Below are positions 53,114 to 62,371 of a stretch of DNA of 64,000 nucleotides, piece after piece. This DNA is from Stakelama pacifica. GTDB taxonomy: Bacteria; Pseudomonadota; Alphaproteobacteria; Sphingomonadales; Sphingomonadaceae. Within the stretch, counting starts at the first letter, position 1. Each line of letters starts with the position of its first letter. The notes under the pieces are model-generated. The model was not told the DNA's origin. It searched no databases and saw only the letters and a program-made list of their open reading frames with translations. The translations under genes were made by a program, and so were the position numbers. Location of the stretch: positions 40,852 to 104,851 of the forward strand of contig NZ_SNWD01000013.1 of NCBI RefSeq assembly GCF_004361835.1, given 5' to 3'.

Positions 53114-54421
53114 ATGAGCACCAATCCGATCACCGATGTGCAGCCCGATGGTTTCTTCACCCGCGGCCTTGCCGATGCCGATCCCGAGATCTTCGCGGGC
53201 GTGCGCCACGAGCTGGAGCGCGAGCAATATCAGATCGAACTGATTGCGTCGGAAAACATCGTTTCGAAGGCCGTGCTCGAAGCGCAGGGCAGCATCTTCA
53301 CCAATAAATATGCCGAAGGCTATCCGGGCAAGCGCTATTATCAGGGCTGTCATCCCAGCGATGAGGTAGAGACGCTGGCCATCGAGCGCGCCAAAAAGCT
53401 GTTCGATTGCGGCTTCGTCAATGTTCAGCCGCATTCGGGCGCGCAGGCGAACGGCGCGGTGATGCTGGCGCTGACCAAGCCGGGCGACACGATCCTCGGC
53501 CTCAGCCTCGATGCGGGCGGGCACCTCACCCATGGTGCCAAAGCGGCGATGAGCGGCAAATGGTTCAACGCCGTGCAATATGGCGTTCGCAAGGAAGACC
53601 ATCTGATCGACTTCGACGAGGTCGAGCGGCTGGCCAAGGAGCATCGCCCGAAGCTGATCATCGCGGGCGGCTCGGCGTATCCGCGCCAGATCGATTTCGC
53701 CCGCTTCCGTGCCATCGCCGATGAGGTCGATGCACTGTTCATGGTCGATATGGCGCATTTCGCAGGCATCGTTGCGGGCGGGCTTCACCCCTCGCCGCTG
53801 CCGCATGCGCATGTCGTCACCACGACCACGCACAAGACGCTGCGCGGCCCACGCGGCGGCATGGTGCTGACCAATGACGAAGCGATCGCGAAGAAGATCA
53901 ATTCGGCGGTCTTCCCCGGCCTTCAGGGCGGCCCGCTGATGCACGTCATCGCCGCCAAGGCGGTTGCGTTCGGCGAAGCGCTGCAGCCCGAATATAAGAC
54001 CTATATCAAGGCAGTGGTCGACAATGCGAAGGCGCTTGCTTCCACGCTGAAAGAGCGCGGCAGCGATCTGGTCGCGGGCGGTACCGACACGCATGTCGCG
54101 CTGGTCGATCTGCGTCCGCTCGGCGTTACCGGCAAGGATGCCGACGAAGCGCTCGAACGCGCGGCGATCACCTGCAACAAGAACGGCATTCCCTTCGATC
54201 CGCTGCCGCCGGTGAAGACCAGCGGCATCCGCGTCGGCTCGCCCGCAGGCACCACGCGCGGCTTCGGCGTCGCTGAATTCCGCGAGATCGGCAATATGGT
54301 CGCTGACGTGCTCGACGGCCTTGCCGCCAAGGGCGAAGCGGGCGATCCGAAGGTCGAGGAAGACGTCAAGAGCCGTGTTCGCGCCCTGTGTGAACGCTTC
54401 CCGATCTATCCGAACCAATAA
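53114..54421 (+). CDS. glyA: Serine hydroxymethyltransferase
   Basis: PLP enzyme that interconverts serine and glycine with tetrahydrofolate; central to one-carbon metabolism. 435 residues. Motifs: [71 protein letters not shown] and the PLP-Lys in [23 protein letters not shown] is about 7 bases upstream of the ATG at 53114. It begins a plus-strand run to corC. No glycine riboswitch is visible in its leader. Confidence 0.98.
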   Translation: MSTNPITDVQPDGFFTRGLADADPEIFAGVRHELEREQYQIELIASENIVSKAVLEAQGSIFTNKYAEGYPGKRYYQGCHPSDEVETLAIERAKKLFDCGFVNVQPHSGAQANGAVMLALTKPGDTILGLSLDAGGHLTHGAKAAMSGKWFNAVQYGVRKEDHLIDFDEVERLAKEHRPKLIIAGGSAYPRQIDFARFRAIADEVDALFMVDMAHFAGIVAGGLHPSPLPHAHVVTTTTHKTLRGPRGGMVLTNDEAIAKKINSAVFPGLQGGPLMHVIAAKAVAFGEALQPEYKTYIKAVVDNAKALASTLKERGSDLVAGGTDTHVALVDLRPLGVTGKDADEALERAAITCNKNGIPFDPLPPVKTSGIRVGSPAGTTRGFGVAEFREIGNMVADVLDGLAAKGEAGDPKVEEDVKSRVRALCERFPIYPNQ

Positions 54422-54518
54422 AACACCGCGTTCGTATAGAGTGCAGTCGGGACAGGCTTTCACCAAACCTTCCCGGCTGCGGCTCGCGAACGAAAGAAAG
54501 ACAGAGTAACCGACCGAG

Positions 54519-54980
54519 ATGCGCTGCCCCTTCTGCGCCCATGAATATAGCCAGGTAAAGGATTCGCGGCCGACCGAGGACGGGGCCGCGATTCGTCGCC
54601 GTCGCCAGTGCGAGGCATGCGCGGCGCGGTTCACCACGTTCGAACGCATCCAGCTGCGCGACCTCACCGTGCTGAAATCCGAGGATAAGCGCGAACCGTT
54701 TGATCGCGACAAGCTGGTCCGATCGGTCTCGATCGCGTGCCGCAAACGGCCCGTTGGGCGCGAGCAGGTCGAAAAGCTGGTTTCCGGCATTCAGCGCCAG
54801 CTCGAAACCGGCGGCGATCCCGAAGTTGCCGCAAAAACCATCGGCGAGCTGGTAATGGAAGGGCTGAAAGGGCTCGATTCGGTCGCCTATATCCGCTTTG
54901 CCAGCGTGTATAAGGACTTTACGGAAGCGCGCGATTTCGAGGAATTCGCAGGAACCGTGAACGCGGTCGCGAAACAGTAA
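54519..54980 (+). CDS. nrdR: Transcriptional repressor NrdR
   Basis: ATP/dATP-sensing repressor of ribonucleotide reductase genes. The 153-residue protein has the zinc ribbon [17 protein letters not shown] with CPFC, and the second Cys pair in [17 protein letters not shown], then the ATP-cone domain (about 50-140, [28 protein letters not shown]). It lies 97 bp after glyA. This neighbourhood is common in Alphaproteobacteria. Confidence 0.97.
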   Translation: MRCPFCAHEYSQVKDSRPTEDGAAIRRRRQCEACAARFTTFERIQLRDLTVLKSEDKREPFDRDKLVRSVSIACRKRPVGREQVEKLVSGIQRQLETGGDPEVAAKTIGELVMEGLKGLDSVAYIRFASVYKDFTEARDFEEFAGTVNAVAKQ

Positions 54981-55044
54981 AGAAACTTTTCGTTTCGCGC
55001 GCCGCCACTTGATCAGAGCGCCGGGGACGCCCAAATGCGCTGCC

Positions 55045-55623
55045 ATGCTGATCGAAACCGAAACAACGCCCAATCCCGCCACACTGAAATTCCTGCCCGG
55101 CCGCACGGTCATGGAATCGGGAACGCGCGATTTCGCCGATCCCGAAGAGGCGGAAGCCTCCCCGCTCGCCGAAACGCTGTTCGGGCTGGGCGATGTGACG
55201 GGGGTGTTTTTCGGGAAGGATTTCATCTCGGTCACCGCTGCGCCGGGCACGGACTGGGCCGCGCTCAAGCCTGATGTGCTTGCCGTGCTGCTCGACCATT
55301 TCTCGGCCGGAATGCCGTTGTTCAAACCCGGCAGCGCTGCGGGAATCCGCGTTCCGGGCGAAGCGGACGTGACGTTCGAAGAAAACCCCGAGGACGCCGA
55401 TATCGTCGCGCAGATCCGTGACCTGATCGATACGCGTGTTCGCCCGGCGGTCGCCAATGACGGCGGCGATATCGTGTATAAGGGCTTTGTCGAGGGGAAG
55501 GTGTTCCTTCAGATGCAGGGCGCCTGTTCGGGCTGCCCCTCCTCGACCGCGACGCTGAAACACGGCATCGAACAGTTGCTGAAACATTATGTGCCCGAAG
55601 TGACCGAGGTACGCGCGGTCTGA
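55045..55623 (+). CDS. Nfu-type iron-sulphur cluster carrier protein
   Basis: Delivers [4Fe-4S] clusters to target enzymes. 192 residues: Nfu N-terminal domain (about 1-90, ETTPNPATLKFLPG, VTGVFFGKDFISVT) and the NifU C-terminal domain (about 110-185) with the cluster-binding CxxC in MQGACSGCPSSTATLKHGIEQLL. The ATG at 55045 opens MLIETETTPNP, the normal family start. It precedes the nitroreductase gene by 39 bp. Confidence 0.95.
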   Translation: MLIETETTPNPATLKFLPGRTVMESGTRDFADPEEAEASPLAETLFGLGDVTGVFFGKDFISVTAAPGTDWAALKPDVLAVLLDHFSAGMPLFKPGSAAGIRVPGEADVTFEENPEDADIVAQIRDLIDTRVRPAVANDGGDIVYKGFVEGKVFLQMQGACSGCPSSTATLKHGIEQLLKHYVPEVTEVRAV

Positions 55624-55662
55624 CCGCGACTGACTTTCCGTTTTGACCAAAGGATGATTGCC

Positions 55663-56256
55663 ATGGGTACGCCGCTCGACGATGCCGGGTTGGACACGAT
55701 TTTTCGCACCGCGCGCACGTTCAACGGCTATACCGATCAGCCGGTTACTGAGGCGGACATCCGCAAAATCTATGACCTGCTGAAAATGGGACCGACCAGC
55801 GCCAATCAGCAGCCTGCGCGGTTCGTGTGGTGCACCAGCGACGCGGCGAAGGAAAAGCTCGCCCAATGCGCGAGCGGCACCAATCCCGACAAGATTCGTC
55901 AGGCGCCCGCTTCGGTAGTGATCGGCATGGACGAAAATTTCCACGAAGAACTGCCCTGGCTGTTCCCGCATACCGACGCGAAAAGCTGGTTCACCGGCGA
56001 TGCCGACAAGCGCAAGGAACATGCGTTTCGCAATTCCTCGCTTCAGGGCGCTTATTTCATCATCGCCGCGCGCGCGATCGGCCTCGATACAGGCCCAATG
56101 TCCGGCTTTGACCCCGAACAGGTGAACGCCGCCTTTTTCGGCGACGAACCCAATGTGAAGGTGAATTTCATCTCGACACTGGGCCATGGCGACCCGGAAA
56201 CGATCTTCGATCGCAGTCCGCGGCCCGAATTCGAGAAGTTCAACCGGATCGTCTGA
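55663..56256 (+). CDS. Malonic semialdehyde reductase / nitroreductase family (RutE-like)
   Basis: An FMN nitroreductase-fold enzyme of 197 residues, most like RutE/YdfG-type malonic semialdehyde reductase of uracil breakdown. Family features: LDTIFRTARTFNGYTDQPVTEADIRKIYDLLKMGPTSANQQPARFVW (FMN contacts) and MSGFDPEQVNAAFFGDEPNVKVNFISTLGHGD. I chose the ATG at 55663 because AAGGA is 8 bases upstream; the ATG at 55654 is too close to it. There are no other rut genes nearby, so the substrate is uncertain. Confidence 0.9.
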   Translation: MGTPLDDAGLDTIFRTARTFNGYTDQPVTEADIRKIYDLLKMGPTSANQQPARFVWCTSDAAKEKLAQCASGTNPDKIRQAPASVVIGMDENFHEELPWLFPHTDAKSWFTGDADKRKEHAFRNSSLQGAYFIIAARAIGLDTGPMSGFDPEQVNAAFFGDEPNVKVNFISTLGHGDPETIFDRSPRPEFEKFNRIV

Positions 56257-56266
56257 CCATTAAAGC

Positions 56267-56887
56267 GTGCGAACCCTTGTCATAGAAACCGCCACCGCAG
56301 CCTGTTCGATTGCGCTGTTCGATGGCGATACGATAATCGCGAACGAACATCAGGTTGTGGGGCGCGGCCATGCCGAGCGGCTCATTCCGATGATCGGCGC
56401 ATTTCCCGAACAGGGGCGCGCCGAGAGGATATTGGTCGATTGCGGGCCGGGAAGTTTCACCGGCGTTCGCGTCGGCCTTGCCGCGGCACGCGGGCTGGGC
56501 ATCGGCTGGGGCGCGACGGTCAGCGGATTCAGCTCGACCGCACTGATTGCGGCAGCGCATTTTGCGAACCCGGCAGCGGCCGATGCGCTGATGGTTGTGC
56601 TGGAGGGCGGGCATGGCGAAGTGTTCGTTCAGGGGTTCGAAGCGCATCCCCTCCGCCCCGTAACCGCTCTGGCATCGATGAAGCCCGACGCCGCGCTCGG
56701 CTTGCTTGGCGGCCGGCAAGCCGTGGGCAACGGCGTTCTCCATCTGCTGGCGATCGACCCGGCGCTGGCCGCTGCCGAAGCGCTTCCCGATGCCGCCTGC
56801 ACACTGACGCTGCCCGAGTCGCTTCGGTCGCTTCCTGCCGTCCCGATCTACGGACGTGCGCCCGATGCAAAGCCGGTGGCGCCATGA
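56267..56887 (+). CDS. tsaB: tRNA threonylcarbamoyladenosine biosynthesis protein TsaB
   Basis: Partner of TsaD in t6A37 synthesis on ANN-decoding tRNAs. 206 residues, ASKHA fold. Family blocks: LVIETATAACSIALF, the RGHAERLIPMI region, and the central IlVDCGPGSFTGVRVGLAAARGL. The start is a GTG at 56267, 10 bp after the nitroreductase stop; no strong ribosome-binding site is visible. Its stop overlaps rimI as ATGA. Confidence 0.94.
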   Translation: MRTLVIETATAACSIALFDGDTIIANEHQVVGRGHAERLIPMIGAFPEQGRAERILVDCGPGSFTGVRVGLAAARGLGIGWGATVSGFSSTALIAAAHFANPAAADALMVVLEGGHGEVFVQGFEAHPLRPVTALASMKPDAALGLLGGRQAVGNGVLHLLAIDPALAAAEALPDAACTLTLPESLRSLPAVPIYGRAPDAKPVAP

Positions 56888-57366
56888 CGCGGAAGGCCAC
56901 GAATTTTCTGCTGCGCAGCGGCGGTGTCGAGGATCTGGGGATTGTCGGCGGACTGTGCGCCTGCGCCTTCGATCCGCGCTATGGCGAAGCATGGACTCCT
57001 GCGCAGTGCGCGGGGATGTTCGCATTGCCGGGCGTCTGGATGACGATTGCGGTGCGCGACGACCAGGCGGTCGGATTCGCGATGTCGCGTGCCATATTGG
57101 ACGATGCCGAGCTGCTGCTGCTGGCTGTCGATCCCGCCGCGCGGCGCGGCGGTGCCGGGCGGGCATTGCTTCGGGCAACAATTGTTGAGGCGCAATTGCG
57201 CGGTGCGACCAATCTTCATCTTGAAGTTCGCTCCGGAAATCCTGCGGTTGCGCTATATGCCGAAGAGGGATTTACCAAGATCGGCGAACGGCGAAACTAT
57301 TATCGCGGCGCGGCGGGCGAACAGTTCAACGCGCAGACTTTTCGTCGCTCGATCATAGAAGAATAG
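56884..57366 (+). CDS. rimI: Ribosomal-protein-alanine N-acetyltransferase RimI-like
   Basis: GNAT enzyme that acetylates the N-terminal alanine of ribosomal protein S18. 160 residues from the ATG at 56884. The acetyl-CoA motif is LLLLAVDPAARRGGAGRALL (R-G-G-A-G-R-A), followed by HLEVRSGNPAVALYAEEGFTKIGERRNYYR. The tsaB-rimI order is typical. It is coupled to tsaB by an ATGA overlap. Confidence 0.92.
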   Translation: MTRKATNFLLRSGGVEDLGIVGGLCACAFDPRYGEAWTPAQCAGMFALPGVWMTIAVRDDQAVGFAMSRAILDDAELLLLAVDPAARRGGAGRALLRATIVEAQLRGATNLHLEVRSGNPAVALYAEEGFTKIGERRNYYRGAAGEQFNAQTFRRSIIEE

Positions 57367-57387
57367 CGTAAATACTCTAATTTTCCT

Positions 57388-57400
57388 GTTGCATTGCAAC
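57388..57400. promoter_or_regulatory. Palindrome upstream of mucR
   Basis: GTTGCA-T-TGCAAC is a perfect 13-bp inverted repeat 72 bp before the mucR start. MucR represses its own gene in rhizobia, so it could be an operator, although MucR sites are not usually perfect palindromes. It shares TTGCAAC with the inverted repeat before clpB (2579-2598). Confidence 0.4.
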
Positions 57401-57471
57401 GACCGAGCGCTGATAGGGACGGCAAGGGGAAAAACGCAAAATTATCGCCTTTTTGAAGTATGAGGAAAGTA

Positions 57472-57885
57472 ATGGATAATCAGTCGGATATGCAGGAAAC
57501 GCTGGTGACGCTGACGGCAGACATCGTCGCCGCCCATGTCAGCAATAACAGCGTGGCGGTTTCCGACCTGCCGCTGCTCATTCAAAATGTTCATGGTGCG
57601 CTGACCGGTCTTTCCGGTGCAGCCGAAGAAGCCGAAGTGAAGCAGGAGCCTGCCGTTTCGATCCGTTCTTCGGTAAAGCCCGATTACATCGTCTGTCTGG
57701 AAGACGGCAAGAAGCTGAAGATGCTCAAGCGCCACCTGATGACTCATTATCAGATGACGCCGGAGCAGTACCGGACGAAATGGAATCTTCCCGCCGATTA
57801 CCCGATGGTCGCGCCCAATTATGCCGAGCAGCGCCGCAATCTGGCGAAGAAGATCGGTCTCGGCACCAAGCGCCGCAAGCGCTGA
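57472..57885 (+). CDS. mucR: MucR/Ros-family zinc-finger transcriptional regulator
   Basis: A 137-residue global regulator, zinc-finger H-NS-like, controlling exopolysaccharide, motility and cell-cycle genes in other Alphaproteobacteria. The helical N-terminus ([35 protein letters not shown]) is the oligomerisation region; the DNA-binding domain has [43 protein letters not shown]. The zinc site appears to use Cys, Asp, His and His, as in atypical MucR members. The ATG at 57472 has GAGGAAAG just upstream. A palindrome lies 72 bp before it. Confidence 0.95.
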   Translation: MDNQSDMQETLVTLTADIVAAHVSNNSVAVSDLPLLIQNVHGALTGLSGAAEEAEVKQEPAVSIRSSVKPDYIVCLEDGKKLKMLKRHLMTHYQMTPEQYRTKWNLPADYPMVAPNYAEQRRNLAKKIGLGTKRRKR

Positions 57886-58004
57886 TTGCCGCCTGAAAAG
57901 CCGCTGCGCGCTTTGTCTTTTCGGACAATCCGGCGAAGACAGGCGCGCGCGGTCTTTTCCCGGCGTGCGATCATGGCTACATCGGCCCTGTAAGAAGGAA
58001 GCTG

Positions 58005-58427
58005 ATGCCCCGTAAAATCGATCTCGAAGCCCTGTGCCACGAAAAAGGCCTGCGCATTACCGAACAGCGCAAGGTCATTGCCCGCGTCCTGTCCGAAGCC
58101 GACGACCATCCCGATGTGGAAAAGGTCTATGAGCGCGCTTCGCAGATCGATTCGGGTATTTCCATCGCGACCGTCTATCGCACGGTCCGTCTGTTCGAAG
58201 AGGCGGGCATTCTCGACCGCCATGATTTCGGCGACGGACGCGCCCGGTACGAACCTGCTCCCGAAGCGCATCACGACCATCTGATCGATGTCGAAACCGG
58301 CAAGGTGATCGAATTCGTCGATCCCGAACTGGAATTGCTGCAAAAACAGATCGCCGAACGGCTTGGCTTCCGCCTCGTTGATCACCGCATGGAGCTGTAT
58401 GGGGTCGCGCTCAACCGCAAGGGCTGA
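58005..58427 (+). CDS. fur: Fur-family metal-dependent repressor
   Basis: A 140-residue ferric-uptake-type regulator. Winged-helix N-domain (GLRITEQRKVIARVLSEADDHPDVEKVYERAS, GISIATVYRTVRLFEEAGI) and the metal-binding HHDHLIDVETGKVIEFVDPELE. The usual CxxC of E. coli Fur (C-L-D-C before GKVIEF) is replaced by D-V-E-T, and no second CxxC is present, so structural zinc is likely absent, as in several alphaproteobacterial Fur/Mur proteins. GAAGGAAG precedes the ATG. It is followed by, and overlaps, a plsC-like gene. Whether it senses iron or manganese cannot be told. Confidence 0.93.
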   Translation: MPRKIDLEALCHEKGLRITEQRKVIARVLSEADDHPDVEKVYERASQIDSGISIATVYRTVRLFEEAGILDRHDFGDGRARYEPAPEAHHDHLIDVETGKVIEFVDPELELLQKQIAERLGFRLVDHRMELYGVALNRKG

Positions 58428-59310
58428 GCGGCTGGCGGCTGCCGCCGGTCATCCGCCGCACCACTCCGCCATCGCGCGGATTCGGCTGGCGATGCGCGTG
58501 GCGATGATGCTGCTCTGCGCGATTGTCTGCATTCCGCTCCATTATCTCTTCCGGCTGCTGCGCTTCCCCTCGCCCTGGCCGAAATATTTCCTCGCCGCCT
58601 GCGCGCGTATTTCAGGGGCGCGGGTAAGCCGGGTGGGCACCCCTCTAAAGCGCGACGTTTTCTATATCTCCAACCATATCGGCTGGATCGATATCCTCGC
58701 GATTGCGGGAACAAGCGGCAGCGCGTTCGTGTCCAAGGCCGAAATCCGTGATGCGCCGGTGGTCGGCTGGCTCGCGACGCTGAACCGCACCGTGTTCGTT
58801 TCGCGCGAACAAAGGCTGCGCGTCGCCGATCAGATCAACCAACTGCGCGAAGCCTTTGCCGATAACTGGGCGGTAACCGTTTTCCCCGAAGGCACGACGA
58901 CCGACGGTGCGTCGCTGCTGCCGTTCAAATCGCCGTTGCTCAAGGTGCTGGAGCCGCCGCCTCCGGGTGTATTGGTCCAGCCGATCCTGCTCGCCTACGA
59001 TGCACGCGGCCGCGATCTTGCATGGATTGGCGATGAGACGGGCAAGGACAATGCGATCCGCGTGCTGTCGCGCGCCGGATCGTTCGGCCTGCGCGTCGTG
59101 TTCCTTGACCCCTTCGACCCGCATGACTTTCCGGGGCGCAAGAATATCGCTGCGGAAGCGAAGCGGCGTATTTCGGAGGCGTTCGAAGCGCGCACCGGCG
59201 CGCCGCCCGACGACTTTATCGGTCACGACTGGTGGGCGGGACGCACGGACGATCCCGCACGCTGGCCCGATGGCGTCCAGCGCCGGTCCGAAGACCCACC
59301 CGCCGCCTGA
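58399..59310 (+). CDS. plsC: Lysophospholipid (1-acylglycerol-3-phosphate) acyltransferase family protein
   Basis: Acylates lysophosphatidate or a related lysolipid at the inner membrane. A 303-residue PlsC-domain protein with one N-terminal membrane helix (about residues 34-53), the NHxxxxD catalytic motif NHIGWID, the FPEGTTTDG block and VGWLATLNRTVFVSR. The start is uncertain: the ATG at 58399 overlaps fur by 29 bp and has GGAG 4 bases away. The ATG at 58492 (MRVAMMLL) is the alternative. The fur-plsC-miaB order is conserved in the group. Confidence 0.9.
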   Translation: MGSRSTARAERLAAAAGHPPHHSAIARIRLAMRVAMMLLCAIVCIPLHYLFRLLRFPSPWPKYFLAACARISGARVSRVGTPLKRDVFYISNHIGWIDILAIAGTSGSAFVSKAEIRDAPVVGWLATLNRTVFVSREQRLRVADQINQLREAFADNWAVTVFPEGTTTDGASLLPFKSPLLKVLEPPPPGVLVQPILLAYDARGRDLAWIGDETGKDNAIRVLSRAGSFGLRVVFLDPFDPHDFPGRKNIAAEAKRRISEAFEARTGAPPDDFIGHDWWAGRTDDPARWPDGVQRRSEDPPAA

Positions 59311-59379
59311 TCGGCCCTCCGGCCTGATCGAACGGCCATGCGTTGTGCGGACACGCGCAAATCAGTATAGCGCCCCGCC

Positions 59380-60687
59380 ATGGCGACATCTCCCAAAACC
59401 TATCACGTCAAATCCTTCGGCTGTCAGATGAATGTCTATGACGGCGAGCGGATGAGCGAATTAATGGCCCGGCAGGGGCTGACCGAGGCCGATGCGGCAT
59501 CGGCCGATCTGGTCGTGCTCAACACCTGCCATATCCGCGAAAAGGCGACCGAAAAGGTCTATTCCGAAATCGGCCGCCTGCGCCGCGACGATGGCAGCCG
59601 CCCCATGATCGCTGTCGCCGGCTGTGTCGCACAGGCCGAGGGGGAAGAGATTTCGCGGCGCGCCAAGGTCGATGTCGTGGTCGGGCCGCAGGCCTATCAC
59701 AACCTTCCCGATCTGGTGGCGAAAGCTGCGTCGGGAAAGCGGGCGCTCGACACCGACATGCCCGCCGCATCCAAATTCGGCGCGCTCCCCAGCCGTCGCC
59801 GCGTCAGCCCTTCCGCCTTTCTGACGGTGCAGGAAGGATGCGACAAATTCTGCACCTATTGCGTGGTACCCTATACCCGCGGCGCGGAAATCTCACGCCC
59901 CTTCGCCGCGATCGTCGATGAGGCGAAGGCGCTGGTCGACGCAGGCGCGAAGGAAATCACGCTGCTGGGGCAGAATGTGAATGCGTGGGAAGATGACGGG
60001 CGCGGGCTCGACATGCTGATCCGCGAACTCGATGCGATCGATGGGCTGGCGCGCATCCGCTATACGACCAGCCATCCCAACGATATGCGGCAGGGGCTGA
60101 TCGATGCGCATGCCGATGTCGAGAAGCTGATGCCCTATCTGCATCTGCCGGTACAGTCGGGCAGCGACCGCATCCTGAAAGCGATGAACCGCAGCCATAG
60201 CCGCGATTCCTATTTGCGCATCCTTGATCGCGTACGCGCCGCGCGACCCGATATCGCGCTATCGGGCGATTTCATCGTCGGCTTTCCCGGCGAAACCGAT
60301 GCCGATTTCGAAGACACGCTGAGTCTGGTGCGTGAGGTGCGCTATGCGCATGCGTTCAGCTTCAAATATTCTCCGCGCCCCGGAACACCGGCGGCGGGTA
60401 TGGAGGGCGAAGTCGAAGCGCATATCGCGGACGAACGGCTGCAACGGCTTCAGGCGGTGATCGGCGAAGGACAGGCAGCGTTCAATGCGGACAGCGTCGG
60501 ACGGCGATGCGATGTGCTGCTCGAACGCAAGGGACGCCGTCCGGGCCAGCTGATCGGCAAATCGCCCTGGCTGCAATCGGTGCATCTCGTCACCGATTCC
60601 GCGATCGGCGATATCGTGACGGTCGAGATCGAAAGCGCGGGACCGAACAGCGTCGCCGGCATTGAGCAGATCCGGACGGCCGCCTGA
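59380..60687 (+). CDS. miaB: tRNA-2-methylthio-N6-dimethylallyladenosine synthase MiaB
   Basis: Radical-SAM methylthiotransferase that converts i6A37 to ms2i6A37 in tRNAs. 435 residues. UPF0004 N-domain ([40 protein letters not shown]), radical-SAM cluster motif [18 protein letters not shown] with CxxxCxxC, and the C-terminal TRAM domain (about 370-430). All three Cys of the second cluster also look present. It lies between the plsC-like gene and phoH. Confidence 0.97.
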   Translation: MATSPKTYHVKSFGCQMNVYDGERMSELMARQGLTEADAASADLVVLNTCHIREKATEKVYSEIGRLRRDDGSRPMIAVAGCVAQAEGEEISRRAKVDVVVGPQAYHNLPDLVAKAASGKRALDTDMPAASKFGALPSRRRVSPSAFLTVQEGCDKFCTYCVVPYTRGAEISRPFAAIVDEAKALVDAGAKEITLLGQNVNAWEDDGRGLDMLIRELDAIDGLARIRYTTSHPNDMRQGLIDAHADVEKLMPYLHLPVQSGSDRILKAMNRSHSRDSYLRILDRVRAARPDIALSGDFIVGFPGETDADFEDTLSLVREVRYAHAFSFKYSPRPGTPAAGMEGEVEAHIADERLQRLQAVIGEGQAAFNADSVGRRCDVLLERKGRRPGQLIGKSPWLQSVHLVTDSAIGDIVTVEIESAGPNSVAGIEQIRTAA

Positions 60688-60781
60688 CCGGTTGAAAAGG
60701 CGAAGCTGCGATTTCGCGGGTTCCGCTCCCCCTTCCGAGCGGCTACGATTGCGAGACAATGGCAACGCTTCAAGGAATTGC

Positions 60782-61783
60782 ATGAGCCGCAAGCCCGTAC
60801 CCGCCCAGTCCGGCGAACGCAGCCGGGTAGAGGTTACGTTCGACAAGCCGCAGCTCCTCCCCCGCCTGTTCGGCGAATATGACGCGAATCTGCTCGCGCT
60901 CGAAGAGCGGCTGGGCGTCTATATCACCGCGCGCGGCGACCGGGTGGGGATCGAAGGGTCCGCCGAATCGGTCGCCCGCGCGCGCGAGGTGTTGCAGGAG
61001 CTGCAATCGCGCGTGATCCGGGGCGAAGAGGTCGATACCGGCCTGATCGACGCAGTGATCGCCATGTCGGCCGAGCCCACTCTGGCGGGCATCATCCGCG
61101 CGGAAAGCAACAATGCCCCGCCCTCGATCATGATCCGCACCCGGCGCAAGACGATCGTGCCGCGCTCGCTTACCCAGGCCGATTATATGCGCTCGCTGGT
61201 GTCGAACGACATCATCTTCGCGCTGGGGCCTGCGGGCACCGGCAAGACCTATCTGGCGGTCGCGCAGGCGGTGGTGCAGCTGATCACCGGATCGGTTCAG
61301 CGGCTGATCCTGTCGCGTCCCGCGGTCGAGGCGGGCGAGCGGCTGGGCTTTCTGCCCGGCGATATGAAGGAGAAGGTCGATCCCTATCTCCGCCCGCTCT
61401 ACGACGCATTGTTCGATTGCATGCCGCCCGAACAGGTCGAGCGTCGGATCGCCAGCGGTGAGATCGAGATCGCCCCGATCGCGTTCATGCGCGGCCGCAC
61501 GCTCGCCGATGCCTTCGTCATTCTGGATGAGGCGCAGAATACCACGCCTGCCCAGATGAAGATGTTCCTCACCCGCTTCGGCCAGAACAGCCGGATGGTG
61601 GTGTGCGGCGACCCCAAACAGGTCGACCTTCCCGGCGGAATTCCGGCATCCGGCCTTGCGGATGCCGTCGGGCGGCTGGAAGGGGTCGACGGAATCGGCG
61701 TGGTACGCTTCACCGCCGCCGATGTCGTTCGCCATCCGGTGGTCGGGCGGATCGTCGAAGCCTATGAAGGCAAAGCGGAATGA
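60782..61783 (+). CDS. phoH: PhoH-family ATPase
   Basis: A 333-residue YbeZ/PhoH ATPase, linked to RNA metabolism and often paired with YbeY. N-terminal KH-like region (about 15-90) and P-loop ALGPAGTGKTYLAVAQAV (about residue 150), then DEAQNTTPAQMKMFLTRFG and VVCGDPKQVDLP. I used the ATG at 60782, with AAGGAA about six bases upstream. It precedes ybeY by 66 bp; the pair may form a functional unit. Confidence 0.95.
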   Translation: MSRKPVPAQSGERSRVEVTFDKPQLLPRLFGEYDANLLALEERLGVYITARGDRVGIEGSAESVARAREVLQELQSRVIRGEEVDTGLIDAVIAMSAEPTLAGIIRAESNNAPPSIMIRTRRKTIVPRSLTQADYMRSLVSNDIIFALGPAGTGKTYLAVAQAVVQLITGSVQRLILSRPAVEAGERLGFLPGDMKEKVDPYLRPLYDALFDCMPPEQVERRIASGEIEIAPIAFMRGRTLADAFVILDEAQNTTPAQMKMFLTRFGQNSRMVVCGDPKQVDLPGGIPASGLADAVGRLEGVDGIGVVRFTAADVVRHPVVGRIVEAYEGKAE

Positions 61784-61849
61784 ACTCTTTTCGCCGCTGC
61801 GCCGTTGGCGACGCATATCGCACACACGCTATGCACAAAGGGCTGACAC

Positions 61850-62362
61850 ATGCTTGACGTCGCCGTTCAGCGCGAAGACGACTGGAACGCGGATACCGAC
61901 TGGGAGAAGCTGGCCGGAGCCGCGGCGCGCGCCGCGATCGCCCGTACCCCGCAGGCGGCATGGATCAACGATCCCGCGCTGATCGAAATCGCCGTTCGGC
62001 TGACCGGCAATGACGAGGTGCATCAGCTCAACCGGCAATATCGCGGGCAGGACAAGCCGACCAACGTGCTTTCCTTCCCGATGATTCAGCCCGACCTGCT
62101 CGACACGGTCACGCTGAACAGCGACGATGGCGAAGTGCTGCTCGGCGATATCGTGCTTGCGTATGATGTGTGCGTAAAAGAGGCGGCGGAACGTGAAATT
62201 TCGGTCGCAGATCATGCGAGCCACTTGATTGTTCACGGCTGCCTGCATTTATTGGGCTTCGATCATCAGGACGATGCGGAAGCCGAAGCGATGGAAGATA
62301 TTGAGCGCGACGCGCTTGCCACGCTCGGCCTGCACGATCCCTATTCTGTTCGTGAGGACTAA
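61850..62362 (+). CDS. ybeY: Endoribonuclease YbeY
   Basis: Zn-dependent endoribonuclease for 16S rRNA 3'-end maturation and ribosome quality control. 170 residues. The metal site HGCLHLLGFDHQDD (HGxLHLxGxDH) is intact, preceded by LGDIVLAYDVCVKEA and TNVLSFPM. The N-terminal 40 residues are variable. It is in the usual phoH-ybeY-corC order, 9 bp before corC. Confidence 0.97.
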   Translation: MLDVAVQREDDWNADTDWEKLAGAAARAAIARTPQAAWINDPALIEIAVRLTGNDEVHQLNRQYRGQDKPTNVLSFPMIQPDLLDTVTLNSDDGEVLLGDIVLAYDVCVKEAAEREISVADHASHLIVHGCLHLLGFDHQDDAEAEAMEDIERDALATLGLHDPYSVRED

Positions 62363-62371
62363 AGACCCCTA

